A DNA stretch of 64,000 nt from Aegilops tauschii subsp. strangulata (taxonomy: Eukaryota > Streptophyta > Magnoliopsida > Poales > Poaceae): positions 354,569,267-354,633,266 of the forward strand of contig NC_053040.3 in assembly GCF_002575655.3 (NCBI RefSeq). Direction: 5' to 3'. Shown in pieces: positions 11,255 to 23,868 of this stretch. The notes below the pieces were generated by a model. That model made no database searches. It was not told the origin of the DNA and saw only the letters and a list, made by a program, of their open reading frames with translations. The position numbers and the translations under genes are program-made. Position 1 is the first letter of the stretch. Every line of letters begins with the position of its first letter.

Positions 11255-12712
11255 TCACTCCATTGTTCTGGAGAACGGAGTTTTAGTCATCTTGCCCATG
11301 AGGCATGGTTCGCAAGTATCAAATGATTCATAATCAAGTGATTCCAAAAGCCCATCGGCATGGAGTTTCTTCATGCGCTTTACACCAATATGACCTAAAC
11401 GGCAGTGCCACAAATGTGTTGCACTATCATTATCAACTTTGCATCTTTTGGCATCAATATTATGAATATGTGTGTCATCACAATCGAGATTCAACAAAAA
11501 TAGACCACCCTTTAAGGGTGCATGACCATAAAAGATATTACTCATATAAATAGAACAACCATTATTCTCTGATTTAAATGAATAACCGTCTTGCACTAAA
11601 CAAGATCCAGATATAATGTTCATGCTCAATGCTGGCACCAAATAATTATTATTCAGGTCTAAAACTAATTCCGGTAGATGTAGAGGTAGCGTGCCGACGG
11701 CGATCACATCGACCTTTGAACCATTCCTGACGCGCATTGTCACCTCGTCCTTAGCCAATCTTCGTTTAATCTGTAGCTCATGTTTCGAGTTACAAATATG
11801 AGCAACCGAACCAGTATCAAATACCCAGGTGCTACTACGAGAATTATTAAGGTACACATCAATAACATGTATATCAAATATACCTTTGTTCACTTTACCG
11901 TCCTTCTTATCCGCCAAATATTTGGGGCAGTTCCGCTTCCAGTGACCAGTCCCTTTGAAGTAAAAGCACTCAGTTTCAGGCTTGGGTCCAACTTTGGGCT
12001 TCCTCCCGGGTGTGGCAACTTGCTTGCCATTCTTCTTGAAGTCCCCTTTCTTTCCCTTGCCCTTTTTCTTGAAACTAGTGGTCTTGTTAACCATCAACAC
12101 TTGATGCTCCTTCTTGATTTCTACCTCTGCGGCTTTAAGCATTGTGTAGAGCTCGGGAATTGTTTTGTTCATCCCTTGCATATTATAGTTCATCACGTAG
12201 CCTTTGTAGCTTGGTGGACGTGATTGACGAACTCTTTCAATGACACAATCAACTCCCACCTGAGTCAAGTGATTATAATACCCAGACATTTTGAGTAAGT
12301 GTTCACTGACAGAACTGTTCTCCTCCATCTTGCAGCTATAGAACTTGTTGGAGAGTTCACATCTCTCAACCCGGGCATTTGCTTGAAATATTAAGTTCAA
12401 CCCTTGGAACACCTCATATGCTCCATGACGTTCAAAACGTCTTTGAAGTCCCGGTTCTAAGCCGTAAAGCATGGCACACTAAACTATTGAGTAGTCATCA
12501 GATCGAGCTTGCGAGACGTTCAAACCATCAGCATCTGCTCCTGCAGTAGGCCTTTCACCTAGCGGTGCATCAAGGACATAATTCTTCTGTGTAGCAATGA
12601 GGATAATTCTCAAGTTACGGACCCAGTCCGTGTAGTTGCTACCATCATCTTTCAACTTAGCTTTCTCTAGGAACACATTAAAATTCAGGAGAACGGTAGC
12701 ACGGCCATTGAT
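11255..12712 (-). pseudogene. Copia gag, protease and gag-pre-integrase
   Basis: The - strand reads from about 12712 through gag (DDGSNYTDWVRNLRI), a zinc knuckle, the aspartic protease signature WVFDTGSVAHICN near 11810, and the gag-pre-integrase block (LWHCRLGHIGVKRMKKLH) ending at 11258. A TAG at 12479-12481 replaces a Gln codon expected in DDYSIVQCAMLYG; the frame is otherwise open for 405 codons after it. The expected start lies near 12710, but the codon there reads TAG, so the start also looks lost. The knuckle reads CFYFKGTGHWKRNC: the second Cys of CX2CX4HX4C is Phe, which should weaken zinc and RNA binding. Gag forms the particle and the protease matures it. Confidence 0.9.
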
Positions 12713-13906
12713 CTACAACATAGATATGCAAATACTATCAGGACTAAGTTCATGATAAACTAAGTTCAATTAATCAAATTACTTAAGAACTCCCACTTAA
12801 ATAGACATCCCTCAAGTCATCTAAGTGCTATGTGATCCAAATCAACTAACCCATGTCCGGTCATCACGTGAGATGGGGTAGTCATCAATGGTGAACATCT
12901 CTATGTTGATCATATCTACTATATGATTCACGTTCGACCTTACGGTCTCCAGTGTTAGGCTTGTCAAGTTTAACCCAAGTATTTCGCATGTGCAAAACGG
13001 TCTTACTCCCGTTGTATGTGAACGTAGAGTCTATCACACCCAATCATCACGTGGTGTCTCAACACGACGAACTGTAGCAACGGTGCATACTCAGGGAGAA
13101 CACTTTTATTTTGCAATTTATTGAAGGATCATCTTATAATGCTACCGCCGTACTAAGCAAAATAAGATGCATAAAAGATAAACATCACATGCAATCAAAA
13201 TATGTGACATGATATGGTCATCATCATCTCGTGCTTTTGATCTCCATCTCCAAAGTATCGTCATGATCTCCAAGGTCACCAGCTCGACACCTTGATCTCC
13301 ATCGTTGCGTCGTGGTCGTCTCGCCAACTATTGCTTCTACAACTATTGCTAACTCATAGCGATAAAGTAAAGCAATTACATGGCGTTTGCATTTCATACA
13401 ATAAAGAGACAACAATAAGGCTCCTGCCGGTTGCCGATAACTTACAAAACATGATCATCTCATACAATAATGTTTATCACATCATGTCTTGACCATATCA
13501 CATCACAACATACCCAACAAAAACAAGTTAGACGTCCTCTACTTTGTTGTTGCAAGTTTTACGTGGCTGCTACGGGCTTCTAGCAAGAACCGTTCTTACC
13601 TACGGCAAAAACAACAATGGTGATTCATCAAGTTTGTTGTTTTAACCTTCTTCAAGGACCGGCCACAGTCAAATTTGATTCAACTAAAGTAGGAGATACA
13701 GACACCCGCCAGCCACCTTTATGCAAAACTAGTTGCATGTCTGTCGGTGGAACCGATCTCATGTGCGTGGACATGTAAGGTTGGTCCGGGCCGCTTCATC
13801 CCACAATACCGCCGAATCAAAATAAGATGTTGGTGCTAAGCAGTATGACTATCACCGCCCACAACTCTTTGTGTTCTACTCGTGCATATCATCTACGCAT
13901 AGACCT
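12713..13906 (-). other. Untranslated leader of the - strand Copia element
   Basis: About 1.2 kb between PBS and gag with no sustained reading frame on either strand. It corresponds in place and length to the long 5' leader of BARE1-type elements. The few ORFs of 60-80 codons here look random. Confidence 0.7.
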
Positions 13907-13920
13907 GGCTCATGATGCCA
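13907..13920 (-). promoter_or_regulatory. Primer binding site, initiator-Met tRNA type (degenerate)
   Basis: On the - strand the bases after the 5' LTR read TGGCATCATGAGCC, a mutated form of the TGGTATCAGAGCC complementary to the 3' end of initiator methionine tRNA used by this family. It lies one base inside the LTR. Confidence 0.65.
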
Positions 13921-13921
13921 C

Positions 13922-15677
13922 TGTTGGGAATCGTTGCATGGAAAACAAAAGAAATTTCTACGCACACACAATGATCTATCCATGGAGATGCATAGCAGCG
14001 AGGTGGAGAATGTGTCTACGTACCCTCGTAGACCGTAAGCATAAGCGTTTCACAACGCGGTTGATGTAGTCGTACTTCTTCGCGCTTCAACCGATCAAGT
14101 ACCGAACGCATGTCACCTCCGCGTTCTGCACACGTTCAGCTCAGTGACGTCCCTCGACTTCTTGATCCAGCAAGACGTCGAGGTAGTACATGAGTTCCGT
14201 CAGCACGACGGCATGGTGACGGCGATGGTGAAGTGATCTTCGCACGGCTTCGCCTAAGCACTACGAAAATATGACCGGGGTGTAAACGGTGGAGGGGGTG
14301 CCGCACACGGCTAGGCAATTGTCTGGGTGTGCTAGGCACCCCCTCCTCATATATATAGGTGGGAGGGAGAGGGGAGAGGTCAAGGGGTGCCCCAAGTAGG
14401 TCCGAATCCTACTTGGGCTCCTACCCTTGGCCGCGCCTCCCTATGCCATGTTTGTCGGAGGGGGAAGGAAAGTGGGGGGAGAGGGAAGGAAGGGGGATCC
14501 TATTCCACTCTTTCCTTTCCCTTCCCATCTTTCCTTCTCCTCCTAGGCCAGCCCATATGGGGGCGCACCAGCCCATTGTGGCTGGTGCGTTTCCCCTCTT
14601 GGCCTATAAGGCCCATATCTTTTGCCGGGGGTGCCCGGAACCCCTTCCGGTGACCCGATAAGTACCCGGTACCCCCCGAAACACTTCCGGTGTTCGAATA
14701 CCGTCGTCATATATATCAATCTTTACCTCTCGACCATTTCGAGACTCCTCGTTATGTCCGTAATCTCATCCGGGACTCCGAACACCATTCGATCACCAAA
14801 TCACATAACTCATATAATATTATATCGTCATCGAACGTTAAGCGTGCGGACCCTACGGGTTCGAGAACTATGTAGACATGACCGAGACACCTCTCCGGTC
14901 AATAAACAATAGCAGAACCTGGATGCCCATATTGGCTCCTACATATTCTATGAAGATCTTTATTGGTCGAACCGTTATGACAACATACGTTATTCCCTAT
15001 GTCCATCGGTATTTTAATTGCCCAAGATTCGATCGTCGGTATCTTCATACCTAGTTCAATCTCGTTACCGGCAAGTCACTTTACTCGTTCCATAATACAT
15101 CACCTCATGACTAACTCCTTAGTCGTTTGTTTGCAAGCTTATGATGTGTATTACGAGAGGGGCCATAGATACCTCTCCGATACTCGGAGTGACAAATCCT
15201 AATCTCGATCTATGCCAACACAACAAACACCTTTGGAGATACCTGTAGAGCATCTTTGTAATCATCCAGTTATGTTGTGATGTTTGATAGCACAGAAGGA
15301 ATTCCTTCGGTATCCGGGAGTTGCATAATCTCATAGTCGAAGGAATATGTATTTGACATGAAGAAAGCAATAGCAATAAAACTGAACGATCATTATGCTA
15401 AGCTAACGGATGGATCTTGTCCATCACATCATTCTCCTAATGATGTGATCCCGTTATCAAATAACAACTCATGTCCATGGTTAGGAAACCTTAACCATAT
15501 TTGATCAACGAGCTAGTCTAGTAGAGGCTCACTAGGGACACGTTGTTTGTTTATGTATTCACACATGTATCAAGGTTTCCGATCAATACAATTCTAGAAT
15601 GAACAATAAACCTTTATCATGAATAAGGAAATATAAAATAACAACTTTTTTATTGCCTCTAGGGTATATTTCCTTCA
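13922..15677 (-). repeat. 5' LTR of the - strand Copia element
   Basis: A 1756-bp LTR paired with 4913-6646; + strand ends TGTTGGGAATCG and ATATTTCCTTCA. A TATA run at about 14346-14358 (read on the -) precedes a GC-rich leader. GTACA follows at 15678. Confidence 0.92.
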
Positions 15678-15953
15678 GTACAAGCTAAGCAGACGACATG
15701 ACAACCAAGTAAAAGAAACACTAGTTGAATGTAAAACTATATGATAGCTGGAATAGGTACGGGAAAACAAGAAGGCAGCATATTCACATGTATGATGGGC
15801 AAACAAAGATGGCATTGCATCAGAACAGTAGAACAACACTTCAGTGCAAAAAATAGTGTATGATAGACGGATGGATTACATACTAACAAACAAGAATGCA
15901 TGAGATATTCAGATGGACGATGTCCAAACTAAGAAGATAGCACTGCGACAGAG
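15678..15953. other. Host sequence between two LTR elements
   Basis: Without the two insertions this 276 bp joins 4912 on the left and 22626 on the right. It shares diverged phrases with the DNA right of 22626 (CATATTCACATG, GGCATTGCA), so both may belong to one older repeat. No gene seen. Confidence 0.5.
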
Positions 15954-17532
15954 TGATACGTCTCCATCGTATCTATAATTTTTTATTGTTCCATGCTGTT
16001 ATATTATCATTCTTGGATTTTTACAATCATTTTTTAGCAACTTTGTATCATTTTTTTAGACTAACCTATTGACATAGTGCCCAGTGCCAGTTGCTGTTTT
16101 TTGCTTGTTTTTTACTTCGCAGAATATCAGTACCAAACGGAGTCCAAATGTAGCAAAACTTTTTGGAGAATATTTCTGGACTAGAAGACACCTGTTGGGC
16201 CAAAGAAGTACCAAAGGGGGGCTCCAAGGGGAGGACAACCCACCTGGGCGCGCCTGGGGGCCCAAGCGCGCCCTGGTGGGTTGTGCCCACCTCGGCCGCC
16301 TCCTGCACCGCCTCTTTGCTCTATAAATACCCCAAAAATCCGAAAAAACCTAGGGGAGTCGACGAAACACAATTCCAGCCGCCGCAAGTTCTAGAACCAC
16401 CAGATCCAATCTAGACACCATCACGGAGGGGCTCATCATCCTCATTGGTGCCTCTCCGATGATGCGTGAGTAGTTCATTGTAGACCTACGGGTCCGTAGG
16501 CAGTAGCTAGATGGCTTCTTCTCTCTTTTTGATTCTCAATACAATGGTCTCTTGGAGATCTATTTGATGTAACTCTTTTTGTTGTGTGTTTCTTCGGATC
16601 CAATGAACTTTGAGTTTGTGATCAGATCTTTATATCCATGAAAGTTATTTGAGTTTCTTTGATCTCTTATATGCATGGTTACTTATAGCCTCGTATTTCT
16701 TCTTCGAATCTTTGGTTTAGTTAGGCCGTCTGGATCGTTTTTTCTTACCATGGAAGAGGTGCTTTGTGATGGGTTCGATCGTACGGTGTTCTTTCCCAGT
16801 GACAGAAGGGGCAGCCAGACACGCATGTATCGTTGCTATTAAGGATAACAAGATGGGCGCTATTCCTACATGAATAGATCTCGTCTACATCATGTCATCG
16901 GTCTTAATGCATTACTCCATTTCTCCATGAACTTAATACACTAGATGCATGCTGGATAGCGGTCGATGTGTGGAGTAATAGTAGTAGATGCAGGCAGGAG
17001 TCGGTCTACTAATCTTGGACGTGATGCCTATATAATGATCATTGCCTGGATATCATCATAATTATTTGAGGTTCTATCAATTGCCCAACAGTAATTTGTT
17101 TACCCACCGTATGCTATTTTCTCGAGAGAAGCCACTAGTGAAACCACAGCCCCCGGATCTATTTTCTCATCATATATTTTTAGATCTATATTGCTATTTG
17201 CCTTTTTATTTAATTGCGTCTTTTATTTTCAGATCTATATTATCAAAAACCCAAAAATACCTCACTGAATTTTATTTATTTGCATATATCAATCTATCAC
17301 TTTACCAATCTTTTACATGAGAGGGATTGACAATCCGTCTTTCGTGTCGGGTTGCAAGTATTTGTTGTTTGTGTGCAGGTACCGTTTACATAGTGTTGCT
17401 TGGTTCTCCTACTGGTTCGATAACCTTGGTCTCATAACTGAGGGATCTACCTACCTTAGTTGTACTGCATCACCCCTTACTCTTTGGAGAAAATACAGAC
17501 GCGGATACAAGACATCGAGAAAGGGAGGGTCA
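15954..17532 (+). repeat. 5' LTR of the non-autonomous element
   Basis: Starts TGATACGTCTCCATCG and ends AAGGGAGGGTCA. A TATA-like CTCTATAAATACC lies at 16319-16331, followed by the usual leader. Directly followed by the PBS. Confidence 0.88.
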
Positions 17533-17538
17533 AAGATC

Positions 17539-17555
17539 TGGCGTCGTTGCCGGGG
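17539..17555 (+). promoter_or_regulatory. Primer binding site, Asp-tRNA type
   Basis: TGGCGTCGTTGCCGGGG, six bases inside the LTR, matches the complement of the 3' end of plant tRNA-Asp (TGGCGCCGTTGCCGGGG) with one C-to-T difference. Confidence 0.8.
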
Positions 17556-17779
17556 AGACATCAGCAACATCTATCAGGTTCCTAATCACAAATCTCATCT
17601 CCTTGCAATTTACATTATTTTCCATTTACCTCTCCTTTTCATCTCCCCCTCTTCACACAAATTTGCCTTTTTATGCGGTCTCTTTTTCGTTTGCCTTTTT
17701 CGTGTCAGATCTCTTGTTTTCTTGTGTTACCATGTGCCTTCTATTTGCTTGCATCTACGCTTGCTAAAAATCTATTGAT

Positions 17780-18622
17780 ATGGATCCTCATCCACATGCT
17801 AATATTTTCAAAAGTTCCAATTATGATGAACCAATTGCTAGTGAGTTGAGTGCACTAGATTATCTTTATGAGGTTTTGGTTGAAGTTCGTGAATTTAAAA
17901 ATTGTGATGAAGTGTTCGAAGAAGAAATTTATAAAGTGATTTATGATAACCCCTTGAATGAAAAGCATGATTGCAATGATGTTTTTATATATTCTATTAA
18001 TGTCAATTGTGTTAATGATATGCAAAACCCCAAACTTGGGGATGCTTGTTTTGCTATGTCCACTACTTATTGCAATGATCATGATTGGGGTGATAATGAT
18101 TCTTATGATCTTGAAAATTTATTTAAACCTCATGATGAATATGCTTGCGATAATATTAAAAGTGGGTTTGGAAGAGTGTCAAATTTATCTAAAAATAATC
18201 CCACTTATTTGGAGAGTGTTCAATCTTACGATTTTTTTTGATAAAAGTGGGCTTGGAGAGGTCATGGCCTTATTTGATGATAATCCAACTATTTGGAAGA
18301 GTGTCAACTTTGCATGCATGTGGATCATGAAGAGAAAACTTCATATGATAGTTATATTGTTGAATTTGATTATGATCCTACATGTAATTATTATGATAGA
18401 GGAAAATATGGTTGTATAAATTTTCATGTTACTAAATTACCTCTCGTTATGTTGAGATTGCTATTGTTTCTTTCTTCTTCCTTGCATATGCTAGTATTTG
18501 CTTGCCTTCATAATTTGTTTACATATAAAATGCCTATGCATAGGAAGTATGTTAGACTTAAATATGTTGGTCACATGTTTTATGATGCTCTCTTTGTGCT
18601 TCAATTCTTGTCTTTCATGTGA
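17780..18622 (+). pseudogene. ORF of the non-autonomous element, unknown function, two compensating indels
   Basis: An ATG at 17780 opens a 153-codon acidic, Asn/Asp/Tyr-rich frame (MDPHPHANIFKSSNYDE) ending in a T8 tract at 18231-18238. With one T fewer, reading would continue in the next frame (DKSGLGEVMALFDDNP). Near 18290 a second length change returns reading to the original frame (EECQLCMHVDHEEK), which runs to 18622. The whole would be about 280 residues. The C-terminal part is hydrophobic (LRLLLFLSSSLHMLVFACLH), possibly a membrane segment. I recognise no family; it is not gag or pol. The pattern, long ORF plus two small indels, suggests selection kept it open in the source element. 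Function unknown. Confidence 0.55.
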
Positions 18623-21020
18623 GCATCATAGAAATCTCAAGCCTGGCTTGGGGCATAAAACGATAGCGCTTGTTATCTTTTTGCTTTTTGGTTTTCTTGC
18701 TGTTTTGCAATAAAGTTACAAAGATGCCTCTGATTAGATGTGTTTTTAGGTTTTAATTAGTTTTTGTGCCAAGCTAAGCCTTTGGGATCATGTTGGGTGA
18801 TAGTTGATTTGATCTTGTTGAAAAACAGAAACTTTTGCGCGCAGTAGCAGAATTTTAAAAAATCACAGAATGTGCTTTTGCTCTGAATTTCTTACACAAG
18901 ATTTAAATATAAATTTCCCACGTGGTCCTAATTTTTCAGAATTTTTGAAGTTACAGAAGTATACGAAATTTCCATATTACTACACACTGTTCTGTTTTTG
19001 ACAAATTATGTTTTCGTTGCATTGTGTGCTTATTTTGATGAATCTATGGATTGTATCGGGGGGGTATAAGCTATGGTAAAGTAGGATACAGTAGGTATAA
19101 TGCAAAAATAAAATATGAATGGGTTTGCAACAATACTTAGAGTGGTGATTTGCTTTGTTATAATTACGGATCTCACGAAGGTTTTGTTAAGTTTTGGGTG
19201 AGATCACGATGGATGAAGGAATAAGGAGAGGCAAGAGCCTAAGCTTGGGGATGCCCCATGGCACCCCAAGATAATATTCAAGGATGGACAAGTAACTAAT
19301 CTCGGGGATTCCCCGAGTGGCATCCCCTCTTTCTTCTAACGACCATCGGTATTTTACATGGAGCTATATTTTTATTCGTCACATATCATGAGTTTTGCTT
19401 GGAGCATCTTGTACTATATGAGTCTTTGCTTGTTTTGCTTTTTAGTTTGTCACAAGTATCCTTGCTGGACACACCTATTTGAGAGAGCCAAAATTATGCT
19501 ATGATTTGTTAGAATTGCTCTATGCTTCACTTAAATTTTTTGAGCTATGGAATTGCTCTAGTGCTTAAGTTGTATCTTTTTGAGCACAGTGTTCTTTAAT
19601 ACTTTTGAAGAAATTATCTCATGCTTCACTTATATTATTTTGAGAGATGAAAATATTTATGCTCATGATCTTCACTTAAATTTGTTTGAGCTTGTCTAAA
19701 AGCAATTGAAACATATGAAATTAGTCCCAAAGTGATAGATATTCAAGAGGGATATAATAAAAACTTTCATGAAGAGATGGGACAAAATAAACTTGATTCT
19801 TTGTAACAGTTTTTAGATATGATGATAGTGATATATGAGTCATGTTGATGAGTAATTATGCTTTAGTAAGAATATTGATGTCAAGGTTTGTGATTCCCTA
19901 TGCAAGCATGAAAGTCAATAGTTATGCAATGAAATTACATCCTTCTGTGTTAGTTAATACACTTATGTGTTAGTTATGCTTAATGATCGCTTATGTGATT
20001 TTGTGTTTCTTGGTTGGTTGCTTCTCAATCTTTTTGCTAGCCTTCACTTGTACTAAGTATAAATACTACTTGTGCATCCAAAATCCTTAAACCCAGTTTT
20101 GCTACATGAGTCCACCATACCTACCTATGTGCAGTATTCCCGTGCCGTTCTAAGCAAATTTGTATGTGCCATCTCTAAATTTTCAAAATAATTTCCCTTT
20201 TGTGTGCTCGTACCACTCATGAAACGGCAGGGGGTGGCCAATATTTTCCATGCTAGATGTGTTATTCTCAAGATGAGTGTTTATTGACTCGTCATTGCAC
20301 GAGAGTACGACAAATGTATTAGGGATGCCCAGTCCTGAAATGAAAAATGAATTTACTTTATGTTGTTAAATAATAAATTCCTTCGAAAGTGTTGGTATGG
20401 AGGACGCCCGTGGATACGGTTAGCCATGGATTGTGAAAGAATGGTGGAAAAAGGAATAAACAAACTGGTGGAAAAAGGAATAAACTTTATTTTCTGTTTG
20501 GGAACCGCCTATGATATATCTAGCATGGAAAGTGTTGGGAATTACTCGGTCGTTTTCGTTGACGGGAAAAGTATGCCTCTCAAAATGTTTTTATCTCTCA
20601 TTTTTAGCTTTGGGCTCTGTTGCCTCTACAAATCCCTACTCCCCTCTACGAAGGGCCTTTCTGTTCACTTTATGCAAAAAAAATTGAGCCTCCATCTTCT
20701 CTTAAAAAATACCAACTAAGAGGCACTATGATCGTACTTGAGCATTGGATTTAGCTAATATGCAAGTGTGTTTCATGAATGGATCAATGATTGAGCATGA
20801 TGGGCTAGGGATAACTTGCTTTAGTGTTGATATTTTGGAAGACATGGTTTCTTGTTGATATGCTTGAGTATTGAAATCTTCATGTCAAAACTAGACTATT
20901 GCTTTGAACCATATAAAAGTCCATATGTCCATGCTACAAAAGAAAAGAATGTGATGAACATGATAGGCAGCATTCCACATCAAAAATTCTGTTTTTATCA
21001 TTTACCTACTCGAGGACGAG
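18623..21020 (+). other. Non-coding interior of the non-autonomous element
   Basis: About 2.4 kb of AT-rich DNA with no sustained frame. Notable phrases are AAGCTTGGGGATGCC near 19240 and repeats of TTTTGAG with CTTCACTTA between 19490 and 19690. No gene seen. Confidence 0.6.
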
Positions 21021-21042
21021 TAGGAATTAAGCTTCGGGATGC
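21010..21042 (+). promoter_or_regulatory. Purine-rich tract before the 3' LTR
   Basis: CGAGGACGAGTAGGAATTAA then GCTTCGGGATGC directly abuts the LTR start TGATAC at 21043. Confidence 0.6.
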
Positions 21043-22620
21043 TGATACATCTCCAACGTATCTATAATTTTTTATTGTTCCATGCTGTTATATTATCATT
21101 CTTGGATGTTTTACAATCATTTTTAGCAACTTTATATCATTTTTTGGGACTAACCTATTGACATAGTGCCCAGTGTCAATTGCTGTTTTTTGCTTGTTTT
21201 TTACTTCACAAAATATCAGTACCAACGGAGTCCAAATGCAGCAAAACTTTTTGGAGAATTTTTCTGGACCAGAAGACACCTGTTGGGCCAAAGATGTACT
21301 AGAGGGGGGCTCTGAGGGGAGTACAACCCACCTGGGCGCGCCTGGGGGCCCAGTTGTGCCCACCTCGGCCGTCTCCCGCACCGGCTCTTTGCTCTATAAA
21401 TACCCCAAAAATCCAAAACCCCTGGAGGAGTCGACGAAACACAATTCCAGCCGCCACAAGTTCCAGAACCACCAGATCCAATCTAGACACCATCACGGAG
21501 GGGTTCATCATCCTCATTGGTGCCTCTCCGATGATGCGTGAGTAGTTCATTGTAGACCTACGGGTCCGTAGGCAGTAGCTAGATGGCTTCTTCTCTCTTT
21601 TTGATTCTCAATACAATGGTCTCTTGGAGATCTATTTGATGTAACTCTTTTTGCGTTGTGTTTGTTGGGATCCGATGAACTTTGAGTTTATGATCAGATC
21701 TTTATATCCATGAAAGTTATTTGAGTTTCTTTGATCTCTTATATGCATGATTACTTATAGCCTCGTATTTATTCTTCAAATCTTTGGTTTAGTTAGGCCG
21801 ACTAGATCGATTCTTCTTGCCATGGGAAGAGGTGCTTTGTGATGGGTTCGATCGTACGGTGTTCTTTCCCAGTGACAGAAGGGGCAGCAAGACACGTATG
21901 TATCGTTGCTATTAAGGATAACAAGATGGGGGCTATTCCTACATGAATAGATCTCGTCTACATCATGTCATCGTTCTTAATGCATTATTCCGTTTCTCCC
22001 TGAACTTAATAAACTAGATGCATGTTGGATAGCAGTCGATGTGTGGAGTAACAGTAGTAGATGCAGGCAGGAGTCGGTCTACTAATCTTGGACGTGATGC
22101 CTATATAATGATCTTTGCCTGGATATCATCATAATTATTTGAGGTTCTATCAATTGCCCAACAGTAATTTGTTTACCCACCGTATGCTATTTTCTCGAGA
22201 GAAGCCACAAGTGAAATCTACGGCCCCCGGGTCTATTTTCTCATCATATATTTTCAGATATATATTGCTATTTGCCTTTTTATTTATTTGTATCTTTTAT
22301 TTTCAGATATATATATTACCAAAACCCCGAAAATACCTTGCTGAATTTTATTTGCCTTTATTTTATTTGCATCTACCAATCTATCACTTTACCAATCTTT
22401 TACCCGAGAGGGATTGACAACCCCTCTTTCGCGTCGGGTTGCAAGTATTTGTTCTTTTTGTGCAGGTACCGTTTACATAGTGTTGCTTGGTTCTCCTACT
22501 GGTTCGATAACATTGGTCTCATTAACTGAGGGATCTACCTGCCTTAGTTGTACTGCATCATCCCTTACTCTTTGGGGAAAATACTGACGCGGATACAAGA
22601 CATCAGAAAAGGGAGGGTCA
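21043..22620 (+). repeat. 3' LTR of the non-autonomous element
   Basis: A 1578-bp copy of 15954-17532; ends AAAGGGAGGGTCA followed by the target duplication CAGAG. Confidence 0.88.
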
Positions 22621-23868
22621 CAGAGTAGAATGACCGTACTTGAATTTGAAAACATGTTATCATGAATGGAATATGTACTAAAAACGGGAAGGCATAACAT
22701 ATTCACATGGCATTGCAACAGAGTAGAAGCATTGCAAGACATTATATGCATGATGCTACCCATATCACCTTGCCAAGTTAGAGGAAAGACCTTGTGGGGG
22801 TGAATAGGAATCATCATCTCTCTCCAACTCTTCTGAAGAAATACATTTAAATGTTCCATCATATTGAATATCATTGATACCGAGTTTGTGGGCCATTGCA
22901 TTGCTCCGCGCGAATCTTTTAGTGCATTTGTTCTCATATTCAATATCATCGTGTGCAATAATATTTGACATGCATGGAAGACAAGTAGTAGTGAGATTAT
23001 GTATTGAGTGCCTATAGGAGTCGACTTAAATAGTAGGAGTCAAGTTATATAGTAGCACCAGGTTGATACCTCAAAAATTAAAGAGAGAGCACACATGATA
23101 GCTACAAAATAATAGACCATCTATAGGGGAGGGAAGAAATCTATATACGAAGAATACTATAAGTGTGAATAGGGTAAGCGGTGACCTGGACCTAGGTAAA
23201 TCTCTTGCCGCGTGCGTGTGGAGTGTTTTAACCCCTGGCCGAACAATCTAGAAGTTGCGTCATAGCTCCAATCTCGACGAGCACCTATCAAGACCATCGG
23301 TATCCTCAAATACCTCCTCTCCCATTCCACTATGTGGAGTTGAATGCTTCTTTGATACAGAGCCTCTTCAACTCATGAATAATGAGATTGGCATTGCGAT
23401 CAATATGCCCATTAAGCCGGAGTTTTTCCCGCTTGACAGAAATAAACTTCACCACATAAGGTTCAAAAGGAGGCATCTTCCCATTGATCACAACAAGGAA
23501 CATCTTATTTTGGAGGGAATCAGAGACATCAAACACTTCTCCTTTCCTCTTCATTTTGTGAGTCTGGAGCATAAGGTCATATCCATGAATCTCATCTAGA
23601 TTACCAACCTTGCGATTGAGGACCTCATGGTATATGCGGTGCATGATATCATAAGTGGGAAGCAGGTCCTTAGACTGACAAGATATATCTCCCTCGGGGA
23701 TGTAGAGGTCACCATGAACACCGTTGTTGCTACCTGGTGAAAAACATGAATGTGAAAGCCCAAAGGAGACTCGAGGCCCTTATCACCATAGCCCAGAACA
23801 TTGAGAAACACCTTCCATGAAGCAAAGAGGCGTTGGTCCTTTGTCATCCAAGTGAGAGTCCTTCCATC

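Larger units (their letters stand above)
4913..15677 (-). mobile_element. Complete Copia LTR retrotransposon (BARE1/Angela-like) with nested solo LTR
   Basis: Two LTRs (4913-6646 and 13922-15677) in the same orientation bound a gag-pol interior read on the - strand. The 5-bp target duplication GTACA is perfect (4908-4912 and 15678-15682). PPT and PBS sit at the expected places. Removing the 2073-bp insert plus its TSD leaves about 8.7 kb, normal for this family. By eye, the first 240 bases of the two LTRs differ at roughly one base in 12-20, so the insertion is not recent. The coding region is broken at six or more places but is otherwise readable throughout. Confidence 0.95.
15954..22620 (+). 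mobile_element. Non-autonomous Gypsy-type LTR retrotransposon
   Basis: Two direct LTRs (15954-17532 and 21043-22620, both about 1.58 kb, starting TGATAC and ending GGGAGGGTCA) with a perfect 5-bp duplication CAGAG at 15949-15953 and 22621-22625. The 3.5-kb interior has a PBS matching Asp tRNA and a purine tract but no protease, RT, RNase H or integrase; it holds one ORF of unknown function. The LTRs are close to each other, with one clear deletion of about 17 bp in the right LTR near 21350. The family resembles the Triticeae group whose LTRs begin TGATACGTCTCCAACGTATC (Sabrina or WHAM-like; name not certain). It must depend on a partner element for replication. Confidence 0.88.

Noticed and set aside
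14359..14661. Two overlapping + frames of 88-100 codons in the 5' LTR
   Set aside because: The same LTR segment at 5434-5628 gives different open lengths; they are composition effects of LTR sequence.
17958..18419. 153-codon hydrophobic frame overlapping the element ORF
   Set aside because: Out-of-frame shadow of the Asp/Asn-rich ORF; Met/Ile/Leu-rich because of AT codons. Only its end (from 18242) is part of the real reading.
15954..22620. Full autonomous Gypsy element
   Set aside because: I looked for protease, RT (YxDD), RNase H and integrase on both strands of the interior and found none.
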